A program made the position numbers and the translations under genes. Below the pieces are notes generated by a model, which saw nothing but the letters and a program-made list of their open reading frames with translations, had not been told where the DNA came from and did no database searches. Below are positions 50,887 to 63,682 of a DNA stretch of 64,000 bases, in pieces (positions within the stretch are counted from its first letter, which is position 1; each line of letters starts with the position of its first letter). The stretch is from Linepithema humile (Eukaryota > Arthropoda > Insecta > Hymenoptera > Formicidae). The stretch lies in assembly GCF_040581485.1 (NCBI RefSeq), contig NC_090129.1, forward strand, positions 5,132,501-5,196,500. The letters are read 5' to 3'.

Positions 50887-53800
50887 TTACTTGTCCGTCA
50901 AAGATAGTTCTAGCACTTGACGGAACGTTTCTTCTTCCAACAATCGCCGTTGTTCTTCTTCAATTTGTTGCTGTTCGGAAAGTTTTAACGCTAGTCTCAA
51001 TTGTTCTGCTGCACCTTCCAGAGAATCACTATCCTCATTCTCATTTATGCCCGCTGAATTTCCAGTACCTTCAGCAGATCCAGCTGTTTCTTGATATAAC
51101 ACTAAGCTAGCCTGAATTGCCCTGTATTAAGAAAGATTAAATTATTTAAGCAACATGATTTAAATATTGTTAGAATTGATTTATGACAACTTTTCAAGCT
51201 TTTTAAATTATATTTAAATAGCAGCGTTAAAAAAAGATCGATTAGAACGAAGTAATATTAGTGTTATATATAATTAATGAGAATCATTAATTATATGCGA
51301 TGACAAGTGCAATTTGACTTTGTTAACTCTTTCAACTATTATTTGGATATGTAACAGTCTTACAAACATAACTTATAATTTAAATAATCAATGTTTATGT
51401 GAAATGATTTAAATATAATTAGTTTCTATTGGATAATTTGTCCAAAACTAATATTTAAATTAAAATCACCCACCTGCCTGAACATAAATTGTAGCACAAA
51501 ACACATGCAAAATTAATAATAAAATTAACTAAAAACAGAATATCAATAACGTTTTCTTTTACATGTTTTTATCGCGTACCTTTGAAGTTGTCTTTCTTCT
51601 TCCGTGGTCATATTAGGCGTAGTTGGTCTAGATGGCTTTTGCGCTCTTAATGCTTCCCAGATATCAACCTAAAATATAAAATATAATTTTTTTTTTATAA
51701 AATAGGATGTACACCGCCCGTCAATGATTTGAAGGGTCGTGCAGTAATCCAAACTTATCGGCTTGATTAAATAATAAATCAGGCCGATAAGTTAGGATTA
51801 CTGCACGACCCTTCAAATCACTGACAGGCAGTGTACACTCATATATCATACGTATAAGATTTAATTTTTTTATAAGTAATCGTAAAATACATAAAGCAAA
51901 TAATACCTCATCACGTTCACTGCCAGCTTCTAAAAGACTTTGCTGAATAGCAAATTGTAATAAATCATCTTCTTCTTCAATACTAAATTGCGTTCTAACT
52001 TCTGCACCTATTTAACCAATATTAATTAATAATTAATAATTAATATCAATAAATTGATAACTTAATTATAGAGAGAAAGAGAGAGAACATATGCTCAAGT
52101 ATACAACAAAAATTGTACCTAATTTGACATATCCACTGGGTGCTTCGAAACAGACATCATCAACTAAACAAGTTATACGATTAGTTTCTTGCAAATGACC
52201 TACATTTGGTACTTCTTGATCCAAACCAAATATATTTCCAAATGTTATTCTCGCATTGAGAATATGAAATAATGGAATTTCTAAGAAAGAATCAATTATT
52301 AGTATTTTATATGCAATATATATGTATATATATATATTTTTCATATTTTTAAAATCTTACCAATTTTAACAGGAAAACCAGCTGGAAGTTGCATTTGAAT
52401 AAAATCTTTTAATTTTGCAAAATGTGAACTAGATATAGCCATCAAATCTACAATTGGCATGATTTGTTCTTGGAGACTTAATGGGTAATCCTCACTCAAC
52501 CATAAAGTTGCCTGTAAACAGATTGTATCAATTAATATAATAATATTACTATTAAGCATAAAAATTTATTATGCAAAAAGATCATTAAAACATATTATAT
52601 ATATTCTTGTAATGTGTAATAAATTTTCAAGAATAGTTTTTATAATACCTTAAATTTTTGTATTTTTGTATTAACTTCTTTTGGTCTACCTATATCTCTC
52701 CCATTTAAATCAATATCTGGATCAAAGTATTCCTCAGCAGTGATATTAGTGGGATTACCTACGTTATTAAATTCTTCCTACAATATATAATTTGATTAGC
52801 ATGTTTTAAATATACAATTACTGATAAAATTATTATTGGAATGAAGATTACACTGGTGGTGACAGCGCTGCAACTCTCTTGCTGCTGCTCTGCAATACCT
52901 AGAAATGATTGTAAAGGTGTCCTTGGTGCCCGAGCTCTTGCTTTATCTGTTTCAGATAAATGCTCCAATCGAGTTTTAGTTATTAATTCCACATTGCTTG
53001 CACTAAAAACTTTACACTCGTGACCGTTTACTACTTCACTTTTATCAGAACGCCATCCCCATAGACCTGCTTTATTGCTAAATCAACATAAGTAATGTTA
53101 AAATAAATGTGGTTAATTTATAAATACGAATTTACATCAATGATCATAATAATAATTACCGTTCAAAACTAATTTTATCCGTGTCTATATATGTTGTAAC
53201 TATAGGATTGGTAAGCCGAGCTATCACACCTTCTTCAGATGGTTCCATTAATTGAATATTATCGTCTCCTAAAAGTTTCATATGTTCGACATAAACTTTT
53301 CTTGTTTCATGGTCTACTTCCATCATCGTTGCTCCATCATCTATAAAAACATCACATAAATTATGTAAATGGTTTGCATAATAAATGAATAATTAAAAAA
53401 ACATTCACAATCTCAAAAAAGCAAGGTACAATTTTTTGTTACACATATATTGCAAGATTTATATATTTATATCATATATAAATTCATTTAATATATTGCC
53501 TTGTATTATTTAATTGTCAATTTTTCAACAATGTGATTGTAAACCATATAAACCATATAAACAAATTGGAAAAAATGAGAAAAACTTTGTCATATTAATG
53601 TTAAGCATACTAAAACATTGACTAGCAATACAGTGCAAAAATTAAATGTTAGAATTATATCACCTGTGTGACGACCACCAACACTGAACACATAACTGCG
53701 ATCACCTCTAATTATTATAGGTGAATTTGATGCAGCTTGCGTTAAACATATAAAATTAAATAACAAACAAATAATCGTGTGGCATTCTCAAAGAATAATA

Positions 53801-55882
53801 GTCAATTGCAACTTAAAAAATAGCAAAGTTGTAGAATAATCATGCGTAGATGTTAGTAACATAAAAAAAATTATTAAAAATATCTATGCTTACTTTGTCC
53901 TTTGAAGACATAACTACGATTGCCACGCTGCCAATTTGCATGATCAAAGCCTAATAAAGTTGTATCAATCCTCACATTACTACCTTGTTTATAAACCTTA
54001 TAAGTATCGCTTGGACACATCCGAGATGCGAGAGGAACTGATCAACAGAAATAATGGCAGTTAACCACATGTGTTATTAAAGAAGAATTGAAATATATGT
54101 TAAAATTCAAGTTAACTTCAAACTATGGATATTAAATCAATACAGCAGACTTTAAAGATCATGTTTAAAAGCAGATATTATTAAATCTTCTGTTTCTTAC
54201 CCCAACTTGTAAATTCCCATTTCATTTCTACGTAAAAATCTGGCGCCTGAAAAGAACTTTTATTACTAGAACTATCAAATTAATAATCAAGAGTGTGAGC
54301 AAATTAATCAGCTTTCATAGTTTGCACAAGAAACGCATTAGTTAATATTAGAACTTGCAGAAAACAATAGCTATTTTAGTAAAACATATTGTACGATTTG
54401 TGAGAACTGCATGTACATTATATTAATAATGTTTCACTATTAGTTATTGCATACTAACTGACCTGCTTAAGTTTGTGAAGTAACTCCGGTATACCAGCCA
54501 CTCGATTACAGTATCTCTGGTAATCTCTCCTGGCAAGTACCAATTGCAGCAATTCGGGATTTCCTGTACCAACTGCCTCTTGTACCACTATAACAAAAGA
54601 AATTAAACTTGCTGTTCATATATCTGAATAAAAGTAAACAAGTTTATTAAGAATATAAACGTCTAGATAAAAAATAAAAACAACTTACCACTCCATCCTT
54701 GAGTATTCTCTGTATTAACATTAGCTTCATGCTGTAATAGTACTACAGCAGAATCTGAATGACCTAAAGTTACTGCCAGCATCAGTGGTGTCCTTCCTCG
54801 ATTGTCATGTTTTTCTATGTCATGCTAGAAAATATTTGAATATAATTAGCATTTTATATTATAAAATAACCAACAAAGAAGTGATGTATATCCCAAATAG
54901 ATTTATTGTGCCATGTAAGATAATCATTATAGTAATATTATGTCTAACTTCTTAGCATATATTCATTTAACACATTTTTCAATGTAATAAAAAATTAAAA
55001 TAACATATTAATTATCTAAAGCATATCCTTGCTATTTTACATATCTACAGCATATTACATTGCCCAAGTCTGTTTCAACAGTGTGATATTATGGTCTCAG
55101 ATAACTACATATCTAAGGTTTCTTTCTTGTGAAAGAGAGGCTTCTGACATTTTTTTAAATATAAGTTTTCTTATTTAACAAATTTGAATCAACTATATAA
55201 TTAAATTTAAAATAATGTAATTATGCATTTCTAATTAAATAAACATTATAATATATCACAAAGAGCATAAATTATTATAATATTGTGTCAATTGTCAAAT
55301 TATAAATGATATAAAGTTATTTAAGAATTATTGAAAAAAACCTACTTATCAAACATTGCATATTAAAGGTAAATTATCAGTATTTTATACAACCAATTTA
55401 ATTTTATGTCAAATATTTAAATCAGATTCATATACAATTTTTAATGTTATTTAGAAATCTATATCTGCAAGTAGTAAAAAGATGCATTAAAAGTATTTTG
55501 AAATGATTATTATTATTATTTAAACTGTCAATACAGATATATATAATCCATCTGTGTTGAACAATTATGTAATTATGCTTATTATCAGAGATTAATCATC
55601 TAGAAGACTTATCATTCTTGATAACTAAAATTTGATAAGAAATGCAGAGAATATAAAATAGCACTTAGTAAATGTGAATAAAATGCATATGCAAACGTAT
55701 TAACCATATATACGGTTTCGTTAGCGTAAAGAATCTAATTAATATCAATAAGATAAGCTTGTTAAACATAAGGCTATGCAAACCTGATTTGTGGATAGTT
55801 CCTTGTCGAGTTCTACATAGCTGTTATGCCAAACGAGCCAATGTAGTGGATAATTCTTTCGTATAGTATCTATATTCACCAT
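50887..55882 (-). CDS. ankyrin repeat domain-containing protein 13 (ANKRD13) family
   Basis: Fourteen exons, 5' to 3': 55784-55882, 54689-54824, 54463-54587, 54201-54246, 53894-54037, 53664-53735, 53160-53340, 52852-53077, 52649-52777, 52361-52511, 52119-52280, 51907-52007, 51580-51668, 50887-51121; 631 residues, or 607 if the symmetric 72-nt exon is skipped. Ankyrin repeats lie at the N terminus (YPLHWLVWHNSYVELDKEL and HDNRGRTPLMLAVTLGHSD). The central family domain includes DFYVEMKWEFTSW, RGNRSYVFKGQ and NKAGLWGWRSDK. Four ubiquitin-interacting motifs follow: EDDLLQFAIQQSLLEA, ERQLQRAIQASLVLYQE, AEQLRLALKLSEQQQ and EETFRQVLELSL. In mammals the family binds Lys63-linked ubiquitin on internalising receptors such as EGFR at the plasma membrane and regulates their uptake. 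A neighbouring KSR gene acts in the same Ras/ERK route, but that proximity is probably chance. Confidence 0.93.
51708..51837. repeat. near-perfect 130-bp hairpin MITE in an ANKRD13 intron
   Basis: The left arm from TGTACACCGCC and the complement of the right arm from TGTACACTGCC match almost completely over about 58 bp, including GATTTGAAGGGTCGTGCAG and TTATCGG, around a short AT loop. It lies between exons 51907-52007 and 51580-51668. The high arm identity suggests recent insertion. Confidence 0.85.
54825..55783. other. first intron of the ANKRD13 gene
   Basis: A 959-bp AT-rich intron between exons 1 and 2; no exon or structured element was seen. Confidence 0.7.
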
Positions 55883-56175
55883 TTCTACGAGATTTGAGTG
55901 ACGTTAACATACAATACGTTTATTTTAACAAGTACCACGAGTAAAATGCACGATACGAAATTTTGACAGCAGAATACATGACATTAGGCGAAAGGAGTAA
56001 CAGTCATCGAACGTGAATGAGATTGTAAAGGAACACTGCTGTACAGTCTCGAATAGTGCCCTCTAGTGAGAAATGTATATCGGACTAAATATGGCGACTA
56101 ATAGGAGACTAGACTTCTAGGGTCTCGACGTTAGAATTTGTCCAACGTTTATCGAGATTTACATTTATATAGATA

Positions 56176-57658
56176 CACAGAGAAACCTGAAAGGGGCCAC
56201 GCTGCCGTTTTTTGTACGACGCTTTTACTAAAGCACTAAAGATGTAGGTATTCTCACGTCTGCGCCAATTTCGCTCCATTCCCCCACTCCTTGCCCTATC
56301 GCCTTTTAGCTTCTTAGCTTGCCCTCGCTGAGCTAATGCCCCGTCTACATGCTGCCTTTAAGATAGTGTGTTGAAGAGATCTAATGTTAAATTGCGCGTG
56401 TAGCTGTGTTAAACTATCTTCAAGTGACGTACGGAACGGAACGGACGTACAAAACGAAACAGACGTACGGAACGGAACAGACGTACGGAACGGAACAGAC
56501 GTACGGAACGGAACAGACATACGGAACGGAACAGACGTACGGAACGGAACAGACGTACAGAATAGAACGGAACGGACGTACTGAACGGAACAAACGTACG
56601 GAATGGAACGGACGTGCGGAACAAAACGGACGTGCGGAACGAAACGGACGTGCAAAACGGACGTGACGTACGGAACGGGACGTGCGAAACGGAACGGGAC
56701 GTGACGTACGGAACGAAACGTGACGTACGAAACAAGACGTGCGGAACGGAACGGGACGTGACGTACGGAACGGGATGTGCAAAACAAAACGGGACGTGCA
56801 AAACGGAACGGGACGTGCAAAACAAAACGGGACGTGCAAAACGGAACGGTACGTAACGCACAGAACGGGACGTGACGTACGAAACGGGACGTGCGGAACG
56901 GAACGGGACGTGTCGTACGGAACGTAACTTTTTTTTCGTTTTTACACATTAGTTTCTAACAGTAATCGATTAAATTATTAAATAATATTTTCGACCAAAA
57001 AATATTATTTTATATTTATTTATAATATTCGTATATGTCAAACTTGCATTTTATTGCAAAATTGTAAAATTATTTTTTATTTTTCTATTGACACACAACA
57101 CACACAATAGCGAGTATTCAGTATTTCTTTCTAGAATTATTAATTTAACATATGCAAATATTTTTAATAAATATAAAATAATATTTTTTAGCAAAAAAAC
57201 ATTATCTAATCATTTATTTTATTGTGCACAGTTAGAAAGAAAAGCGGAAATGCGGAAAAAAGTTGCAAAAAGTAGGTCTTGAACGCGTGATGTTTAATAT
57301 TCTAGCGCGACTCGCCTTACTTGATTAGAAACGCATTTATCGTACGCTGTGTCGACCGAACGGCCGAACACACACGGACGCGTAACGTTCTCGCTTGTGT
57401 AGTGCTCGTATGGTGGGGGCCCTGCTTCTCACGTTGCCTGTTGCACGGAGCTCGAGTTCGCATCTCTTTTTTACTATCCCAGAAAATGGATGTAACACGG
57501 ACATGAACCAACCAGGGCTCTTTTTACCATCCCGGAAAATGGATGTGGCCATGTAGTTCCAGACAGGCTGTAAAATGGATGTACGCGTCGCTAGTGTACG
57601 GTCTAGTAAAAGTGTCTTATGAAAAACGGCAGGGTGGCCCCTCTCAAGTTTCTCTCTG
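56176..57658. mobile_element. non-autonomous DNA transposon-like element, 1.48 kb
   Basis: The ends are inverted repeats of about 55 bp: CACAGAGAAACCTGAAAGGG on the left and CAGAGAGAAACTTGAGAGGG on the complement of the right, both followed by GCCAC(G/C)CTGCCGTTTTT and later CTTTTACTA. The element is flanked by ATAGATA at 56169-56175 and again at 57659-57665, a perfect 7-bp target duplication. A CA-starting terminus and a short duplication suggest a hAT-like element, although hAT usually makes 8 bp. There is no transposase. The body carries an 18-bp minisatellite (56424-56930) and three copies of a (C)GGAAAATGGATGT-like unit near 57480-57585. Confidence 0.8.
56424..56930. repeat. 18-bp GTACGGAACGGAAC minisatellite
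   Basis: About 500 bp of units close to GTACGGAACGGAACAGAC, most regular at 56460-56560 and increasingly degenerate toward 56930, where shorter ACGTACGGAACGGG and GTGCAAAACGGAACGG variants mix. It is CpG-rich in an AT-rich setting. Because the unit length is divisible by three and few units contain stops, several frames on both strands stay open; these are not genes. Confidence 0.9.
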
Positions 57659-57839
57659 ATAGATATATCATTAAAAATTTTTACGTTTTTAATGTAATAA
57701 TTTTAAAATTAGTATATAAAATCATACAGTATGCTTACATTTACTTCTGAATGAAGAAAATGCGTGTTCCAGATTGGACAAATTTGCAATGTGAAAAAAA
57801 AATTGCCTTTACGAACGCCAAGTGAAGTTACACAAATGA

Positions 57840-58067
57840 ACGTGCTGAGCTCCCGGATCGCCGGGCAGTACCGATTGACGTCACCGATAGGCGGCCAAGA
57901 TGGTTGTCAATGTTGATAAGTGGTTTAGTTACTCGGGGGATCTGCAGTGATAACGTTGCGTCTCAATACAGGAGTTCCGTGCGACTAGCGTTATGTTCGT
58001 TAAGTAAGGGCTTGTCTTCCTCCGGTCCGGTGAGGATCCGCGCGTTGGGTCGATCGCTGCGTGAGGG
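57840..58067 (+). promoter_or_regulatory. GC-rich KSR promoter and 5' untranslated region
   Basis: GC content rises sharply about 230 bp before the KSR ATG and stays high through its first exon. The left edge contains TGACGTCA-like ATTGACGTCACC (about 57874), which resembles a CRE/ATF site. There is no TATA box. It begins only about 180 bp after the 56176-57658 element. Confidence 0.5.
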
Positions 58068-61000
58068 ATGGCGGACAGCGAGGATGCGGAGCAGGAGACA
58101 CGACGTGCTCTGGACTACGTACAGTCCATGATTGACATCTCCGCCGATCGACTCGAGGGCTTGCGGACCCAATGCTCCACCAGCGCGGAGCTCACCCAGC
58201 AGGAGATAAGGACGCTCGAGGTAATTCCGAGTCGATGGTTTCTCATGCGCGAGCAGCAGATCTGATTTGCCCGACGATCGTTGTCGAGCGCTCCAGCGCT
58301 CTCGATTTATGTTCCACAATGTGTGTTGATTGTCAACAAGTTGCAACTGTGATACCTTTCATCGTCTATACTTTGCTAATTTCGAAATCATTTCTTTGGC
58401 TAAAATAATAATAACTTTTCACTTTATTTATTATGCTTTGTGAGGTGTCAGCTATGTAAGTGATATATTTTATTTTTGAGAATGTTTTTCTGCTTTTTCC
58501 AACTTGTAATCGAGAAATCTGAAATTTGTAGTCTGATTTTATTAAAATATTAATCATATTAATTAGAGTTAATCTACAATTTTTGAGATTACAAACAATC
58601 ATATATATATATATATATATATATATCATATTAAGATACTTATGGTAAAAATATATGAAGCAGAAGCTTACGATACAAAGTTTAGTACATCATACAATTT
58701 TTATCTTTAAAGTATTGAAACATTGAAATGCAACATTTTTTACTTAAGCACAATATAATTTATTTTGAACACATGTAGAGTAAACATAATATAGAATCAT
58801 AAAAAAATTTTTAACAAAATTATTTAAGATCAAATATGTACATAATACAAATTGTTACATTGCAAATTAGTGATAATATTTATAATGTACTGCAATAATA
58901 TAGAGCAAGATGTTTATAGAATAAACCTATGTGTAAACACTGTTTATAGGGAAAATTAATAAAACTGTACTCTAAACAACTCGTGACAAAGGCCAAATTG
59001 GCCGATTCATTACCGGCAGAGATGAGACAATATCCATCATTACAACAATGGTTGCGGGTAGTTGGTCTCAACCAGGAATCGATTCAGGTAATGACATATA
59101 TTATTGATATGAACAGACTTTACAATTTATTTATCTTAATTTAATACATATTATTTTGCTTCAATTTATATAAAAAGATTGACTCGCATTTAATTTTTTA
59201 AAAAATATTTTATTATAATATTTTAGATGGTTTGTTCCAAAGCTAATTCCCTTGAGGCTCTGAAAGAGAAGTCTGAGCATGAATTAAGTAGCATGTTAGG
59301 TGAAAATAATGTGCGACATGAGGAGGAACATCGTAGGCTCTGCCGAGCATTGCATAATTTACGACGATATACGGGTGAATAGAATTTAAAGCTGTTATGA
59401 AACAAAAAAGATATGTCTTATTTGTACGACTAGTATTACATGATTTGTTGTTAATCTTTATTAGATGTTCTTCTGAGAGGAGATATGGATAATAGTGATA
59501 TGAATTTGTACTGGGATTCTTGGGATAGGCATCATTTACGCACGGGAGCTTCCCCTAGACCTATTCGATCTCGTACTACACGGTGTTCCGTTCCATCAGA
59601 AGATAGCATTCCATATCATAATAATAACAATCTGAACAGTGATATATTAGCACAAGCTTCTTCTGTAATCTCTTTGATGTCAACTAGTCCTCCCTGTACT
59701 CCTCCATTACCAAGACAAGGATATGGTAATTATAAAAAGATAGACATTTTAGCTACTTTTCATATGCTTATTATATTCAAAGATCTTATCAATCATATTT
59801 TAATGTGACATAAGACTTTATTGAAAATCTATATATATCATTGTATATGATATACAATGTGCCTTAAAATTTTATATTGGAGTACCGGCAATTTTTATCC
59901 ATTAAATACAAATTTTTCTCAATTATAGGAATTAAATTCTCAACAACTCCTCCTCCATTCAAGAAGCATCAGATAGGTGTGCAGAACAGCACATCACAAC
60001 CCGAAGTGTTTCCATTAACTAAGTCAAAATCTCATGAATCGCAATTAGCAAATCGTTTTGAAAATATGCATCTTGATAATGATGATACATCATCTAGGTA
60101 ATACTTAAAATATTCATGTGTAATTTATTTTATATTTTAATTTTATATTATATAATATTTCTATAATATGCTGATATTTTATATTTTTAGTTCTGGAAAT
60201 GACTCTTCTGTAAGAAGAAGAAATTGTCAACCAACAGAACCAAGTCTACCAAGTTCATGCTGTAGTACAACAGACTCTGGGAAAGGAGAAAGTCTCTTGC
60301 CAAACAGTAATAGTCCTATTAAATCACCACCTTACTCTAGTGCAGAAAGTGATGATAACAGTTTTAAGGGAACAGGTGCATAAGAGAGAAAAGTTATATT
60401 TTAATGCGAATGTCATAGACTTGTCGTACATTTATGTAATATTTTCTTTCTTTTATTTTCAGTATCAAGTCTCCAAGTGCCAAAATCTCCACGTACTCCG
60501 ACTGTGACCCGTGGTATGGGTCATATAATTGCTCACCGCTTTACCAAAACTTTTAACATGATGACAACATGCGACTATTGCGACAAGCAAATGTTTATGG
60601 GCACTACTTTAAAATGCAAGGAATGTAAATATAAGTGTCATCGAGAATGCGAATCCAAAGTACCACCCTCATGTGGCCTACCTCAAGAACTCTTTGATGA
60701 GTTTAAACGATCTGTTATTACGCAAAATGACGGTACGTACAAACTTTATGATTTAACGCATTGTTGACTATATATAATATAAACTTTCTTTTCATGTTCT
60801 TTTTAAATTGTATTGTATGCACAACAGATTTTAAAAGATAACTGATTGTCTAATATAATGAATTATAAAAAAAATATGTTTTTTAGGTATGATAAATGCT
60901 TCCCCGATATTAAGCAAGCCTGGTATAACATCTCCGAATCACCACAACTCAAATTTATTAGCTTCTTTAAATCGAAGGGATCGAAGACGATCACATGCAC

Positions 61001-63682
61001 ACTCTTCTATGAATATACCTTTTCAGGTATGTTATAATTTATACACAGATATTTCTTAGTAAATTTTTTATAATAAATATTGGTATTTTACATCAGATAT
61101 GGATTATTTTTTGACAATGTAATACAAATGAAATAATGTAAAATTTTATATACACAGTTCCGTATACCATTCTTATATAATTATTGTTTATATTTATTAG
61201 GGCGCAGATTCTAGTTCAAATACCTCGAGCTGTAACAGCTCAACGCCTTCTAGTCCAGCATTGCTATCTGCCAATACTAGCCAGACTCCACAGGCCCCTG
61301 TCAAACAGCAGTTCCATTTTCCAGGTAAGACAAAGCATTATATTCAAAATTAAAATATATTTATGTAGAAGAATATATATACAGGGTGGTCCACGCAACT
61401 GGGCTGAGTTCTAGTATTTGTTTTGTTGAAGATAGAAAAAATGATAGAGGCAAAAGTGAATGACGTAACAAGAAAAATTTTTCTATCGACTCATTTTTGT
61501 CGTAAGTGCAATGGTGCACCAAAAAGTGTAATTTCACTTAAAAAAAAAATATAATTATATAATTTTATTATATTATTATAAATAGGTGGGCCACTCTGTA
61601 TAGAGAAACTAATGTATTTGTCATATTATAAAATGATTTATTCAGGCATATTAGTTATCCTGGTTTCAGATGTACTGAATGAAAAAGGAGTGACATTGGA
61701 AACACACAGATTTGAAGGTACGACTATGTCAAGTGATAGTGACAGGACGGTAAGTGTTTCGGGATCTGGCAGTGTCAGCACAGATTCAGAAAGGACACCA
61801 GTGAGAGTTGATTCTCAGGATTCTCAAGTTTCTGATAATGAAATAGCTTCGGAAATGAGTCGTTGGCCTCGACAAAATAGTGTATGTACTAAGCCTTGTC
61901 AAAATCTTGATAAAAATATAAGATGTTTAACAAATAAATTTTATGTCTCAAATTTGCGTAGTTGTCGATGCGAGAGTGGGACATTCCATATGACGAATTG
62001 AAGATCGGAGAACCAATTGGAACAGGAAGATTTGGTACGGTATACCGAGGCAATTGGCACGGAGATGTTGCAATTAAAGTCTTGAATATGGATTATTATT
62101 TGGACGATGATAAGATATTAGAAGCATTCAAATTAGAGGTAAAAATATACGATTATGTCAATTGTAATACAATTTGAAATTATTGATGATATAAGAGATG
62201 TTTTATTTTGATTATTATAGGTAGCCACATTCCGAAAAACTCGACACGAAAATCTAGTTTTATTTATGGGAGCTTGTATGAAACCTCCTCGATTGGCTAT
62301 AGTGACTAGTATGAGTAAAGGCATGACACTTTATACTCATATTCACTTACGAAAAGATAAATTTACTATGAATAAAACTACTAATATAGCTCAACAGATT
62401 TCTCAGGTATGTACGATCGTCAGGTATGTATTAATACAGCCATTTCTTAGTTACACTATTTGTTTGGATATATAATATTATATATTATTTTTTAGCAATT
62501 AAATAAAAAAATTAAATAAATAAAAACATCTTAAAAGGTTTTTAAAAATATATGAATATTACTTAATTTTTAATTAAGACATTAAAAATTTTAACTTAAA
62601 AATTAAAACTAACTTAATAGTCTTATGATTGGATAGTATTAAACAATATTTTTATCTTATGGGATTTTTTTATCTAGGGTATGGGATATCTTCATGCTCG
62701 TGGAATAGTACACAAGGATCTTAAGAGCAAAAACATATTTTTAGAAAATGGAAAAGTTGTAATCACAGATTTTGGTCTGTTCAGCGTTACCAAGTTGTGC
62801 TATGGAAATAGGTAATTTTATAATCGTATAACGTGAGATAAAATTTATTATATTTATTCTAAATAAGTTGTGCTTTTACATTTTTATCACTTTATCTGTA
62901 TCTTTAGGAAGGGAAATGGATTGAGTATACCACCTGGCTGGTTGTGTTACTTAGCACCTGAGATTGTTCGACGATTGAGACCGCAACAAAACCGGGATCA
63001 GGAAGAGTTACCATTTACAGCTGGTTCTGATGTTTATGCATTTGGGTTAGTAATTCTAATTTATTTTACTACAAAACATACATATGCACAATATGATGCA
63101 ACAGAAAAATGTGCTCAAAAATGTATTTCTCTAATGCCTTGTTTATAATTAATGCATGCTATTATATATTCTATCTGTAAATGATAAACACAACTTGGTA
63201 ACAGTATTAAAAAAAAATGTTACAATAGATATATCTGAATATAACGAAAAATGTAGCACCAATTTTAAAATTATAATTTCTGACAGGACTGTCTGGTATG
63301 AGTTATTATGTGGTGAATGGCCTTTTAAAGGCCAACCTCCCGAAGCTATTATTTGGCAAGTCGGGAAAGGAATGAAACAACCTTTAGCAAATTTGCAAGC
63401 TTCCCGCGATGTAAAGGTACTGTCCGTTTAAAACTATCCATGTGTACATCTGTAAACGTTGAATATTATTACCTTTTATAAGTCCTGCATTTTATTTACA
63501 AAAGTTATGCGAATAATAATTTTTTATAGGACATTTTGATGCATTGCTGGTCATACCACGCAGAAAATCGACCCGATTTTGCGAAGCTATTAACTACACT
63601 TGAAAAGCTGCCTCGCAAAAGGTTAGCACGTAGTCCCTCTCATCCTATACATCTTTCTCGTTCTGCAGAATCTGTGTTTTGA
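58068..63682 (+). CDS. ksr: kinase suppressor of Ras (KSR)
   Basis: Sixteen phase-consistent exons: 58068-58220, 58950-59087, 59227-59374, 59465-59725, 59929-60097, 60191-60375, 60463-60732, 60887-61026, 61201-61324, 61670-61881, 61962-62138, 62221-62406, 62678-62811, 62908-63045, 63287-63416, 63530-63682; 905 residues. The order is the KSR order: N-terminal CA1 helical domain, a TRCSVPSED segment like the 14-3-3 site of KSR1, a C1 zinc finger (His then CDYC, CKEC, HREC, C; about 378-422), an ERK-docking FHFP motif (about 528-531), and a kinase domain from 610. The kinase keeps the glycine loop GTGRFGTVYRG, the VAIK lysine (as in other invertebrate KSRs, unlike mammalian KSR) and DFG, but has HKD in place of HRD (VHKDLKSKN). 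KSR is mainly a scaffold that joins RAF, MEK and ERK and activates RAF by dimerising. Confidence 0.96.
58598..58626. repeat. AT dinucleotide microsatellite
   Basis: About 14 AT units in the first KSR intron. Confidence 0.85.
61380..61600. repeat. MITE with ACAGGGTGG ends in a KSR intron
   Basis: The left end ACAGGGTGGTCCACG and the complement of the right end, ACAGAGTGGCCCACC, form imperfect 15-bp inverted termini. TA lies on both sides, which fits Tc1/mariner-type insertion. The element occupies most of the intron between exons 61201-61324 and 61670-61881 and has no coding region. Confidence 0.65.

Noticed and set aside
56314..56949. 211-residue minus-strand open frame and overlapping 150- and 139-residue frames
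   Set aside because: They are produced by the 18-bp minisatellite; the unit length is divisible by three, so several frames stay open.
57268..57330. tRNA-like or SINE-like sequence on the minus strand, with GTTCAAGACC resembling a B box
   Set aside because: No acceptor stem or full cloverleaf can be formed; at best a decayed tRNA-derived fragment inside the transposon-like element.
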